A DNA stretch of 45,300 bases from Streptomyces dysideae (lineage in GTDB: Bacteria; Actinomycetota; Actinomycetes; Streptomycetales; Streptomycetaceae): positions 21,025 through 66,324 of the forward strand of contig NZ_KQ949124.1 in assembly GCF_001514305.1 (NCBI RefSeq). Reading direction: 5' to 3'. This document shows positions 23,164 to 31,420 of this stretch, piece after piece (position 1 is the first letter of the stretch; each line of letters starts with the position of its first letter). The position numbers were made by a program, and so were the translations under genes. The notes beneath the pieces are model-generated. The model worked only from the letters and a program-made list of their open reading frames with translations, did not search any database and was not told the DNA's origin.

Positions 23164-24284
23164 CGGCCGGCTCCCGCCGTGGGCGGCACCAGCGTGAGCT
23201 CGCCGTCCGGCTCCAGGGTGAGACGGACGCCGGGGCTGACCCGGTCGAGGGTGGCGTGCAGCCAGGCGGCGTCCTCGGACGGGGCGGGCCCCAGCCGCAT
23301 CCGCCGGGCGCGCAGCGGCACCATGCGCAGGCGGGTCAGGGCGCCCGTGTCCGCCGCCAGCGTGACGAGGTGGGCGAGGCGTAGGTCGTCGCGGTACTCC
23401 TCGTAGCCGCCGATGCCCTCGTAGTCGTCGATGAAGTCGCCGCAGCCGTGCAGGATCAGCCGGTCCCGGTACACCTCGACGCGCCGGGGATGGTGCGAGG
23501 AGTGCCCGTGGACGACGTCGACGCCGCCGTCCACCAGGGCGTGCGCGAAGTGACGCTGATCCCGGGGCACGAGATACCCCCAGTTGGAACCCCAGTGCAC
23601 GGACACGACGGCGATGTCGCCCGCCCGTTTCACCCGCTGTACGTCCCGCACCACCGCGGCGGCCGTGCCGGGCGACAGCTCGGGCAGATGGGCGACGCCG
23701 GGCAGGTCCGCGGTCGCCGCCCAGCCGGACGGGACGCCGCTGGAAGTCGCGCCGAGGGCGAAGACGAGAACGCGGCCGCCGGTGCGGACGGGGACGGCCA
23801 CGGGCTCGTACGCCTCGGCGGCGTTCCGTCCCGCCCCCGCCGTCCGCAGGCCCGCACGGTGCAGTGTGTCGAGCGTCTCCGTCAGGCCCGCGCGGCCGAA
23901 GTCCAGGACGTGGTTGTTGGCCAGGACGCAGACGTCGGGCCGGGCCACCGTGAGGGCGGGCAGGTTGGCCGGGTGCATGCGGTAGTGGACCGCCTTGCCC
24001 GGCGCGAACGCGTCACTGCTCGTGACCGCCGTCTCCAGGTTGACGATCCGGACGTCCGGCGCGCTCGCCTCCAGCAGCCGCAGCGCGTCGCCCCACGGCC
24101 ACGACGGGTCGACCGGCGCCGGGATCGGGCCGCCGGCCGACTCCGCCATGCGCACATAGGACCGGGCGTCCGTGACGTAGTCCTCCCGCAGTGCCGGATC
24201 ACCCGGCCGCGCCAGGATCTGGTCGACACCGCGGCCCAGCATCACATCGCCGCACAGGAACAGCGTCACTGTGCCGCCGGTCAT
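23160..24284 (-). CDS. CapA/PgsA-family (metallophosphatase-like) protein
   Basis: 374 residues from the ATG at 24284, two bases after the upstream CBS gene. CapA motifs are FLCGDVMLGRGVDQIL at the N-terminus, RIVNLETAVT, VCVLANNHVLDFGRAGL, VVSVHWGSNWGYLVP and VVHGHSSHHPRRVEVY. These Asp, Asn and His residues form the calcineurin-like metal site of the PGA_cap domain. Members are linked to poly-gamma-glutamate capsule synthesis, but no other pgs/cap genes are here and no signal or membrane segment is visible, so a cytoplasmic phosphoesterase role is equally likely. It is coupled to the downstream MBL-like gene. Confidence 0.85.
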   Translation of the reverse strand: MTGGTVTLFLCGDVMLGRGVDQILARPGDPALREDYVTDARSYVRMAESAGGPIPAPVDPSWPWGDALRLLEASAPDVRIVNLETAVTSSDAFAPGKAVHYRMHPANLPALTVARPDVCVLANNHVLDFGRAGLTETLDTLHRAGLRTAGAGRNAAEAYEPVAVPVRTGGRVLVFALGATSSGVPSGWAATADLPGVAHLPELSPGTAAAVVRDVQRVKRAGDIAVVSVHWGSNWGYLVPRDQRHFAHALVDGGVDVVHGHSSHHPRRVEVYRDRLILHGCGDFIDDYEGIGGYEEYRDDLRLAHLVTLAADTGALTRLRMVPLRARRMRLGPAPSEDAAWLHATLDRVSPGVRLTLEPDGELTLVPPTAGAGR

Positions 24285-24286
24285 AC

Positions 24287-24706
24287 CTACCGGTTCGGTT
24301 CCGCGGCGCTGATGTCGGAGAGCACCGACCGGGGATCGCGCTCGACGGCCAGGTCACCCAGGCTGAGGGCGCCCACGACGCGGTCGCCCTCGACGACCGG
24401 CAGCCGCCGCAGGGTGTGCTCACGCATCAGCTGCACCGCCTGGTCGATCCGGTCCTGGGGAGAGCAGGTCACCAGGTCGCTGCTGCACACCTCGCCGACG
24501 GTGGTGGAATCGGGGTCACGGTGTTCGGCGATGGCCCGGACCACCAGGTCGCGGTCGGTCACCAGACCGCGCACATGTTCCGCCTCGGTGATGATGACGT
24601 CTCCGATGTTCTTCTCCCGCATGAGCCGTGCGACCTCGGCGACCGGCGTCTTCTCGCTCACCGTCACCGGGTCCGGCGTCATGATCTCCGCGACACGCTG
24701 AGCCAT
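24287..24706 (-). CDS. Tandem CBS-domain protein A
   Basis: 139 residues from the ATG at 24706 after GGAGGT. Two CBS motifs make one Bateman module: VAEIMTPDPVTVSEKTPVAE with GDVIITEAEHVRGLVTDRDL, then VCSSDLVTCSPQDRIDQAVQ with RRLPVVEGDRVVGALSLGDL. Such stand-alone modules bind adenosine nucleotides. The end DPRSVLSDISAAEPNR is closely matched in the divergent paralogue at 24854-25279. It is the first gene of a minus-strand unit followed two bases later by capA and then the MBL-like gene. Confidence 0.9.
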   Translation of the reverse strand: MAQRVAEIMTPDPVTVSEKTPVAEVARLMREKNIGDVIITEAEHVRGLVTDRDLVVRAIAEHRDPDSTTVGEVCSSDLVTCSPQDRIDQAVQLMREHTLRRLPVVEGDRVVGALSLGDLAVERDPRSVLSDISAAEPNR

Positions 24707-24853
24707 GGCTACCTCCGTTGTGCGTCTCGGGGATTCCCGAGTACCCGGTGGGCGGGGTTTCCCATGCGTGGCCGGCGGTTGGTTTATCACCGCCGGTGCG
24801 GGCTACGCGGCCGGTACGGAACGCCGCGCCGACGCAGCATGCGGGAGGTCAGC

Positions 24854-25279
24854 ATGGCCCGGCTGATACGAGACGTGATGTCGCCCGGCACGGCGGCCGT
24901 CGAGCCGATGACCACGGTGGCGCGCGCGGCGCGGATGATGCGCGAGCAGGACATCGGCGACGTCCTGGTGGCGTACGACTGCGACCTGTTCGGTGTGCTC
25001 ACCGACCGGGACATCGTGCTCCGGGCGCTCGCCGAGGACCGCGACCCCGAGAGCACCCCGGTCGGAGCGGTGTGCACCCGCCCACCGGTGGTGACCCTGA
25101 CGCCGGACGACACCACCGAGCGCGCGGTGGAGCTGATGCGGCGGTTCCACGTCCGCCGGCTCCCGGTCGTCGAACACGGTGGCTGCCCGGTCGGCATCGT
25201 CAGCCTGGGCGACCTCGCCGTCACCGAGGACCCGCACTCCGCCCTGTCGGACATCAGCAAGGCCGCCCCGAACCACTGA
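24854..25279 (+). CDS. Tandem CBS-domain protein B, divergent paralogue
   Basis: 141 residues from the ATG at 24854 after GGAGGT. It has the same layout as protein A: IRDVMSPGTAAVEPMTTVAR, DIGDVLVAYDCDLFGVLTDR, VCTRPPVVTLTPDDTTERAV, RRLPVVEHGGCPVGIVSLGD, and a C-terminus DPHSALSDISKAAPNH. The two start codons face apart across 147 bp, so the pair is an inverted duplication sharing one promoter region. Protein B leads into the DUF6343 gene. Nucleotide binding is inferred from the family. A difference is Tyr-Asp-Cys in the first nucleotide pocket where A has Glu-Ala-Glu. Confidence 0.9.
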   Translation: MARLIRDVMSPGTAAVEPMTTVARAARMMREQDIGDVLVAYDCDLFGVLTDRDIVLRALAEDRDPESTPVGAVCTRPPVVTLTPDDTTERAVELMRRFHVRRLPVVEHGGCPVGIVSLGDLAVTEDPHSALSDISKAAPNH

Positions 25280-25290
25280 CGGAGGCACCC

Positions 25291-25620
25291 GTGAGCGACC
25301 GACACCCCGGACTGACGCAGCGGCCGGTACCCCGGTCGCGATCGGGCGTGATCGGCCGCCGCTTCCCGCGCACGGGCACCGAACCCTGGACGGCACAGAG
25401 CCCGCTACGGCTGCGCCGACTGCTGTCAGCCGTGTTCCTGCCACTGTTCGCCGCGGCGACCGCACCGTTCGGCCTGTGGGCCGCGCGGTCGGACGCCGGG
25501 GACTCTCCCGGCCGCGGTGTCCTGGTCGGCCTGGCCGTGGTGTGCGCGCTGTTCGCCGTGGCCGCGGCGGCGGACCTGGTGGTTGTGGCGCGCCGGCTGC
25601 GGCGGGAGCGGGGCGGCTGA
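25291..25620 (+). CDS. DUF6343-like small membrane protein
   Basis: 109 residues from the GTG at 25291, five bases after GGAGG and 11 bp past the CBS gene. The conserved block RTGTEPWTAQSPLRLRRLLS precedes two hydrophobic helices (AVFLPLFAAATAPFGLWAA and VLVGLAVVCALFAVAAAADL) and a basic end (RRLRRERGG). The RTGxEPxTAxSPLRLR block is typical of the streptomycete DUF6343 family, whose function is unknown. The 3' end is duplicated downstream. Probably cotranscribed with CBS protein B. Confidence 0.75.
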   Translation: MSDRHPGLTQRPVPRSRSGVIGRRFPRTGTEPWTAQSPLRLRRLLSAVFLPLFAAATAPFGLWAARSDAGDSPGRGVLVGLAVVCALFAVAAAADLVVVARRLRRERGG

Positions 25621-25849
25621 GGCCTGTGCGGCGGATCATGCGGCTGGACGCGGGCTCGGGCACGCACTCGTCCAGAGGGGCCCCGGTCGCGTTGTCGTCG
25701 GTCGCTGGGGGTTCTCCCGGCCGTGGTGTGTGCGCTGCTTGCCGTGGCCGCGGCGGCGGACCTGGTGGTTGTGGCGCGCCGGCTGCGGCGGGAGCGGGGC
25801 GGCTGAGGCCTGTGCGGCGGATCACGCCGCCGGACGCGGGCTCGGGCGC
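25533..25849 (+). repeat. Direct duplication of the DUF6343 3' end, 186-bp offset
   Basis: About 131 bp at 25533-25663 recurs at 25719-25849 with only scattered differences, including the last 29 codons, the TGA stop and about 40 bp beyond it. The second copy has no start, so it is a non-coding relic. The 55 bp between copies and the segment to 25960 hold nothing else recognisable. Confidence 0.85.
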
Positions 25850-25960
25850 CGCCGATTCCCCGCGACCTGATCCCGCCGGACGAGTGGCCCGGCTCATATG
25901 GCGCCACTGGGCGGTCGCCGACACCATGGTGCACGTCACCGGCAGGCGAAGGGATCCAGG

Positions 25961-28900
25961 ATGTTCCGCAAGGTACTGGTCGCCAACCGTGGTGAGATCG
26001 CGATTCGAGCGTTCCGCGCCGGCTATGAGCTGGGCGCGCGAACCGTCGCCGTCTTCCCGCACGAGGACCGCAATTCGCTGCACCGGCTGAAGGCCGACGA
26101 GGCCTATGAGATCGGCCAGCCGGGACACCCGGTGCGCGCCTACCTCTCGGTCGAGGAGATCGTCCGCGCGGCACAGCGGGCCGGTGCCGACGCCGTGTAC
26201 CCGGGGTACGGGTTCCTGTCGGAGAACCCCGACCTCGCGCGCGCCTGCGAGGAGGCCGGCATCACCTTCGTCGGGCCGAGCGCCGAAACGCTCGAGCTGA
26301 CCGGCAACAAGGCGCGCGCGGTCGCCGCCGCCCGCGCCGCCGGCGTACCCGTGCTGGGCTCCTCCGCACCCTCCACCGACATCGACGAACTGGTCCGCGC
26401 CGCCGGGGACATCGGCTTCCCCGTGTTCGTCAAGGCGGTCGCCGGCGGCGGCGGGCGCGGCATGCGACGCGTCGAGGACCCGGCGACCCTGCGCGAGTCC
26501 ATCGAGGCCGCGGCCCGCGAGGCGGCGTCCGCGTTCGGCGACCCCACGGTCTTCCTGGAGAAGGCCGTCGTCGAACCCCGCCACATCGAGGTACAGATCC
26601 TCGCCGACGGACACGGCAACGTCATCCACCTGTTCGAGCGTGACTGTTCGGTGCAGCGCCGCCACCAGAAGGTGATCGAGGTCGCCCCCGCGCCCAACCT
26701 CGACCCCGCGCTGCGCGACCGGATCTGCGCCGACGCCGTCCGGTTCGCCCGCGAGATCGGCTACCGCAACGCCGGCACCGTGGAGTTCCTGCTCGACCGC
26801 GACGGAAACCACGTCTTCATCGAGATGAACCCGCGCATCCAGGTCGAGCACACGGTGACCGAGGAGGTCACCGACGTCGACCTCGTCCAGGCCCAACTGC
26901 GCATCGCCGCCGGGGAGACACTGGCCGACCTCGGGCTGTCCCAGGAGACCGTCGTCCTGCGCGGCGCCGCACTGCAGTGCCGTATCACCACCGAGGACCC
27001 GGCCAACGGCTTCCGCCCCGACACCGGCCGCATCAGCGCGTACCGCTCACCGGGCGGCTCGGGCATCCGCCTCGACGGCGGAACCACCCACGCCGGTACG
27101 GAGATCAGCGCGCACTTCGACTCGATGCTGGTCAAACTCACCTGCCGGGGCCGCGACTTCAAGGCCGCGATCGGCCGCGCCCGGCGTGCCGTCGCCGAGT
27201 TCCGCATCCGCGGCGTGGCCACCAACATTCCGTTCCTGCAAGCCGTGCTGGACGACCCCGACTTCCAGGCCGGGCAGGTCACCACGTCGTTCATCGAGCG
27301 GCGCCCGCACCTGCTGACGGCACGTCACTCCGCCGACCGCGGCACGAAACTGCTGACCTACCTCGCCGACGTCACCGTGAACAGGCCGCACGGCGAACGG
27401 CCCGACCTGATCGACCCGGTCACCAAACTCCCGCCCCTGTCCGCCGCCGAACCGCCCGCCGGCTCCCGGCAGCGGCTCGTCGAACTCGGCCCGGAGGGCT
27501 TCGCCCGGTGGCTGCGCGAGTCGCCGACCATCGGCGTCACCGACACCACCTTCCGCGACGCCCACCAGTCACTGCTCGCCACCCGGGTCCGCACCAAGGA
27601 CCTCCTCGCCGTCGCCCCCACGGTGGCCCACACCCTGCCCCAACTGCTCTCCCTGGAGTGCTGGGGCGGCGCCACCTACGACGTCGCGCTCCGCTTCCTC
27701 GCCGAGGACCCCTGGGAACGCCTGGCCGCACTCCGCGAGGCCGTCCCCAACATCTGCCTGCAGATGCTGCTGCGCGGCCGCAACACCGTCGGCTACACGC
27801 CGTACCCGACCGAGGTGACCGACGCCTTCGTGCAGGAGGCCGCCGCGACCGGCATCGACGTCTTCCGTATCTTCGACGCGCTGAACGACGTGGGCCAGAT
27901 GCGGCCCGCCATCGACGCCGTACGCGAGACCGGGACCGCCGTCGCCGAGGTCGCCCTCTGCTACACCTCCGACCTGTCCGACCCGGCGGAGCGGCTGTAC
28001 ACCCTGGACTACTACCTCCGCCTGGCCGAGCAGATCGTCGAGGCGGGCGCCCACGTCCTGGCCGTCAAGGACATGGCGGGCCTGCTGCGCGCCCCGGCCG
28101 CCGCGACGCTCGTATCCGCGCTGCGGCTGGAGTTCGACCTCCCCGTCCACCTCCACACCCACGACACCGCGGGCGGCCAGCTCGCCACCTACCTCGCCGC
28201 GATCCAGGCCGGCGCGGACGCCGTCGACGGCGCGGTGGCCTCCATGGCGGGCACCACCTCGCAGCCCTCGCTGTCGGCGATCGTCGCCGCCACCGACCAC
28301 TCCGCGCGGCCCACCGGCCTCGACCTCCAGGCCGTCGGCGACCTGGAGCCGTACTGGGAGAGCGTCCGCAGGATCTACGCACCCTTCGAAGCCGGCCTGG
28401 CCTCGCCCACCGGACGCGTCTACCACCACGAGATCCCCGGCGGGCAGCTCTCCAACCTGCGCACCCAGGCGGTCGCGCTGGGCCTCGGCGACCGCTTCGA
28501 GGACATCGAGGCGATGTACGCCGCCGCCGACCGCATCCTCGGCCGGCTGGTGAAGGTCACCCCCTCGTCGAAGGTCGTCGGCGACCTCGCCCTGCACCTC
28601 GTGGGCGCCGACGTGGCACCGGACGACTTCGAGGCGACACCGGGCCGGTTCGACATCCCCGACTCCGTCATCGGCTTCCTGCACGGCGAGCTGGGCAACC
28701 CGCCCGGCGGCTGGCCGGAGCCGTTCCGCACCCGGGCGCTGGAGGGCCGCGCCGCACCCAAGCCGATGCGGGAACTGACCGCGGACGACCGCACCGGACT
28801 GGTGAAGGAACGCCGCGCGACCCTCAACCGGCTGCTCTTCCCCGGGCCGACCCGCGAGTACGAGACACACCGTCAGACCTACGGCGACACCAGCGTCCTG

Positions 28901-29335
28901 GACAGCAAGGACTTCTTCTACGGGCTGCGCCCCGGCAAGGAGTACGCCGTCGACCTCGAACCCGGCGTACGGCTGCTCATCGAACTGGAGGCCGTCGGCG
29001 AGGCCGACGAACGCGGCCTGCGCACCGTGATGTCGACCCTGAACGGCCAGCTCCGGCCGATCCAGGTCCGCGACACCGCGGCCGCCTCCGACATCCCGGT
29101 GACGGAGAAGGCCGACCGGGCCAACCCCGGCCATGTCGCCGCGCCGTTCGCCGGCGTGGTGACCCTCGCGGTCGCCGAGGGGGACGAGGTGGCGGCCGGC
29201 GGCACGGTGGCCACCATCGAGGCGATGAAGATGGAGGCCGCGATCACCGCCGCCAAGTCCGGGAAGGTGTCGCGGCTGGCCATCAACGGCATCCAGCAGG
29301 TGGAGGGCGGCGACCTGCTCGTCGAGATCGCCTGA
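25961..29335 (+). CDS. pyc: Pyruvate carboxylase
   Basis: 1124 residues from the ATG at 25961, the usual single-chain length. Domains in order: biotin carboxylase (about 1-450: MFRKVLVANRGEIAIRAFRA, VKAVAGGGGRGMRRVED, FIEMNPRIQVEHTVTEEVTD); carboxyltransferase (about 520-790: IGVTDTTFRDAHQSLLATRV, metal ligands in HLHTHDTAGGQ, catalytic Lys in LAVKDMAGLLR); tetramerisation region; and biotin carrier at the C-terminus (IEAMKMEAAITAA, biotinyl-Lys about 1090). It carboxylates pyruvate to oxaloacetate with ATP and bicarbonate, an anaplerotic step. It is monocistronic, with CC-rich flanks and no partner gene. All catalytic motifs are intact. Confidence 0.96.
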   Translation: MFRKVLVANRGEIAIRAFRAGYELGARTVAVFPHEDRNSLHRLKADEAYEIGQPGHPVRAYLSVEEIVRAAQRAGADAVYPGYGFLSENPDLARACEEAGITFVGPSAETLELTGNKARAVAAARAAGVPVLGSSAPSTDIDELVRAAGDIGFPVFVKAVAGGGGRGMRRVEDPATLRESIEAAAREAASAFGDPTVFLEKAVVEPRHIEVQILADGHGNVIHLFERDCSVQRRHQKVIEVAPAPNLDPALRDRICADAVRFAREIGYRNAGTVEFLLDRDGNHVFIEMNPRIQVEHTVTEEVTDVDLVQAQLRIAAGETLADLGLSQETVVLRGAALQCRITTEDPANGFRPDTGRISAYRSPGGSGIRLDGGTTHAGTEISAHFDSMLVKLTCRGRDFKAAIGRARRAVAEFRIRGVATNIPFLQAVLDDPDFQAGQVTTSFIERRPHLLTARHSADRGTKLLTYLADVTVNRPHGERPDLIDPVTKLPPLSAAEPPAGSRQRLVELGPEGFARWLRESPTIGVTDTTFRDAHQSLLATRVRTKDLLAVAPTVAHTLPQLLSLECWGGATYDVALRFLAEDPWERLAALREAVPNICLQMLLRGRNTVGYTPYPTEVTDAFVQEAAATGIDVFRIFDALNDVGQMRPAIDAVRETGTAVAEVALCYTSDLSDPAERLYTLDYYLRLAEQIVEAGAHVLAVKDMAGLLRAPAAATLVSALRLEFDLPVHLHTHDTAGGQLATYLAAIQAGADAVDGAVASMAGTTSQPSLSAIVAATDHSARPTGLDLQAVGDLEPYWESVRRIYAPFEAGLASPTGRVYHHEIPGGQLSNLRTQAVALGLGDRFEDIEAMYAAADRILGRLVKVTPSSKVVGDLALHLVGADVAPDDFEATPGRFDIPDSVIGFLHGELGNPPGGWPEPFRTRALEGRAAPKPMRELTADDRTGLVKERRATLNRLLFPGPTREYETHRQTYGDTSVLDSKDFFYGLRPGKEYAVDLEPGVRLLIELEAVGEADERGLRTVMSTLNGQLRPIQVRDTAAASDIPVTEKADRANPGHVAAPFAGVVTLAVAEGDEVAAGGTVATIEAMKMEAAITAAKSGKVSRLAINGIQQVEGGDLLVEIA

Positions 29336-29383
29336 CCGGCCCGCCGGGTGGCTTGATCGCGCGCTGTGCCCGGGAGGACGGGT

Positions 29384-29398
29384 TAGGATCACGGCGTG
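29384..29398 (+). promoter_or_regulatory. Probable -10 box of a leaderless transcript
   Basis: TAGGAT at 29384-29389 ends six bases before the GTG at 29396. This TAnnnT spacing is usual for leaderless streptomycete genes, and no ribosome-binding site precedes the GTG. Confidence 0.5.
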
Positions 29399-29815
29399 AT
29401 TACGGCCTGGTCTCCTTCCGGTGCACGCCGGAGCCGCTCGACAGCGGCTCTGTGGCGTGTCCTGGGGCTGGGCCTGTTCCTCTTCGGCCTGTTGTACACA
29501 CACGCGGTCAGTCCCGAGGCGACGGTGAGTCACCTCGGCACCGACCGCGTGTCGGTGTCCACCGTGCACGTCGAGTCCGTCGCCGAGGACCTGACGGACC
29601 ACTCCGACGGCCACGGACACCAGCACGCGGGCGAGGACTGCGCGCTCGGACAGCCGTCGCAGGGCCCCGACATGGCGGCGCCCTGTCTGTCCCCGCTGCA
29701 CCCGGTGAGCGACGAGAACGAGCCGCTCCGCCCGGTGGCGGTCCGTCATGCCGCGCCGCGGGACCTCGTGGCGCCGCCCGCGCACGCGGCCGCATCCGCG
29801 GTTCTCCGCGTCTAG
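29396..29815 (+). CDS. DUF6153-like secreted or membrane-anchored His-rich protein
   Basis: 139 residues from the GTG at 29396, probably leaderless. An N-terminal basic stretch and one hydrophobic helix (LWRVLGLGLFLFGLLYTHAV) act as signal or anchor. The mature part has a His cluster DHSDGHGHQHAGEDCALGQP and a second Cys in AAPCLSPLHP. The pattern of anchor, HGHQH-type cluster, CxxGxPSQGP and Ala/Pro tail matches the streptomycete DUF6153 family. The His and Cys residues suggest metal binding, which is inference. It precedes another small protein of similar design. Confidence 0.7.
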   Translation: MITAWSPSGARRSRSTAALWRVLGLGLFLFGLLYTHAVSPEATVSHLGTDRVSVSTVHVESVAEDLTDHSDGHGHQHAGEDCALGQPSQGPDMAAPCLSPLHPVSDENEPLRPVAVRHAAPRDLVAPPAHAAASAVLRV

Positions 29816-29879
29816 ACCAGGGTCAGCGCTTCTCACGCAGTTCACCGTGACCCCCCACCTTCCTCTGCGCGGAGGACCT

Positions 29880-30242
29880 GTGCCGCTCCCCCCTGCCCGC
29901 TTCCGGAACAGCCGGATCATCCTGACCACGCTGCTGTACGCCCTGCTCCTCACGTTGCTCGCGTGTCTCGGCGACCAACTCCACTCCCCGGAGCACCCGC
30001 ACGGCCGCTCGGCCGCCGCCGCGAGCGGGACGTTCGACGCCTCCGAACCCACCGAGCGCTGCCACGACTCCGACGCCGAGTCCGCTGCGTTCCCGCAGTC
30101 CTCGCCGCGTACCGCGCCGACCGAGGCCACGGTGGACCCGTCGGCGCCGGACACGACGCCCGTACCGGTGACCGCCGTACGAAGACTGCCGCCGAGCGGC
30201 GGCCGGTCAGCCCTCCCCGCCCTCTGTCGGTGGCGCATATAG
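29880..30242 (+). CDS. Small membrane-anchored protein, unrecognised
   Basis: 120 residues from the GTG at 29880, with GGAGGA at good spacing. An earlier in-frame GTG at 29847 lacks a site. The N-terminus RNSRIILTTLLYALLLTLLA with a following Cys suggests a signal or anchor. The rest is Ser/Pro/Thr-rich and polar, with DQLHSPEHPHGRS and ERCHDSDAES, so His and Cys recur. No family is recognised. It lies between the DUF6153-like gene and the cysteine-synthase-like gene on the same strand and may share their transcript. Confidence 0.55.
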   Translation: MPLPPARFRNSRIILTTLLYALLLTLLACLGDQLHSPEHPHGRSAAAASGTFDASEPTERCHDSDAESAAFPQSSPRTAPTEATVDPSAPDTTPVPVTAVRRLPPSGGRSALPALCRWRI

Positions 30243-30301
30243 GAGCCGCGCGCACCACGCCGAGCATCCGCACGCGTTCACACCGATCGAGAGCGACACA
30301 C

Positions 30302-31420
30302 ATGCACTCCCTGACCACGAGTGACTTCACTCCCGCCGGCTCCACCCTCCCGGGTCTCGTCGGCAACACCCCCGTACTGCACGTCTCCCAGCCCTTCACC
30401 CCGGCCGACCGCGGCTTCTGGGCGAAGCTGGAGGGCTTCAACCCCGGCGGCATCAAGGACCGCCCCGGACTGCACATGGTCGAACGGGCCCGCGCCCGCG
30501 GCGAACTGCAGCCGGGCCGTCCGGTCGTCGAGTCGACCAGCGGCACCCTCGGCCTCGGCCTCGCCCTGGCCGGCATGGTGTACGGCCACCCCGTCACCCT
30601 CGTCACCGACCCGGGCCTGGAACCCTCGATGACCAGGCTGCTCGCCGCCTACGGCGCGAAGGTCGACCTCGTCGAGAAGCCGCACGCCACCGGAGGCTGG
30701 CAGCAGGCCCGCCGCGACCGGGTCGCCGAGCTGCTGGCGGAGCACCCCGGAGCGTGGTGCCCGGACCAGTACAACAACCCCGACAACGTCTCCGCGTACA
30801 CCCCCCTGGCCCTCGAACTCGCCTCCCAGATGGGCCACATCGACGTCCTGGTGTGCAGCGTCGGCACCGGCGGACACTCCGCGGGCATCTCCCGCGTCCT
30901 GCGCCAGCTGTACCCCGGGCTGCGGCTGGTGGGCGTCGACACGGTCGGCTCGACCATCTTCGGCCAGCCCAACCGGCCCCGCCTGATGCGGGGGCTCGGT
31001 TCGAGCATCTACCCGCGCAACGTCGCCTACGACGACTTCAGCGAGGTGCACTGGGTGGCGCCGGCCGAAGCGGTCTGGGCGTGCCGGCAGCTGGCCGGCT
31101 CGCACTACGCCACCGGTGGCTGGAGTGTCGGCGCGGTCGCGCTGGTGGCCGGCTGGGTCGCCCGTACCAGCGCCCGGAACACCCGGGTCGTGGCGGTCTT
31201 CCCGGACGGCCCGCAGCGCTACCTGGAGACCGTCTACGACGACGGCTACTGCGCCGAGCGCGGACTGCTGGACGTGCCGCCCGCGCCCGAACCCGAGGTC
31301 GTGGGCCGCCCGGACGAGAAGGAGGTCACCCGCTGGACCCGCTGCACCGGGGTCCGCGACCCGCTCTCCCCGGCGACGGCGGGAGAGACGGCCGGCGCGG
31401 AAGGCGGCGAGGACCTGTGA
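30302..31420 (+). CDS. PLP-dependent cysteine-synthase family enzyme
   Basis: 372 residues from the ATG at 30302. The fold-type II beta-family motifs are LVGNTPVLHVS, the PLP Lys in GFNPGGIKDRPGLHM, the substrate loop ESTSGTLGLGLALAGMV and the phosphate-binding GTGGHSAG. The K-x-R-P variant and long C-terminus (about 60 residues beyond the core, ending in acidic Gly-rich sequence) differ from housekeeping CysK. The reaction could be beta-replacement on O-acetyl- or O-phosphoserine, or cysteine desulfhydration as in mycobacterial Cds1. Its stop overlaps the MFS gene (GTGA), suggesting that the product or an adduct is exported by that transporter. Confidence 0.82.
   Translation: MHSLTTSDFTPAGSTLPGLVGNTPVLHVSQPFTPADRGFWAKLEGFNPGGIKDRPGLHMVERARARGELQPGRPVVESTSGTLGLGLALAGMVYGHPVTLVTDPGLEPSMTRLLAAYGAKVDLVEKPHATGGWQQARRDRVAELLAEHPGAWCPDQYNNPDNVSAYTPLALELASQMGHIDVLVCSVGTGGHSAGISRVLRQLYPGLRLVGVDTVGSTIFGQPNRPRLMRGLGSSIYPRNVAYDDFSEVHWVAPAEAVWACRQLAGSHYATGGWSVGAVALVAGWVARTSARNTRVVAVFPDGPQRYLETVYDDGYCAERGLLDVPPAPEPEVVGRPDEKEVTRWTRCTGVRDPLSPATAGETAGAEGGEDL

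Noticed and set aside
27569..30238. 889-residue minus-strand frame opposite pyruvate carboxylase and the small His-rich genes
   Set aside because: No domain in the translation; entirely explained by codon bias of the plus-strand genes.
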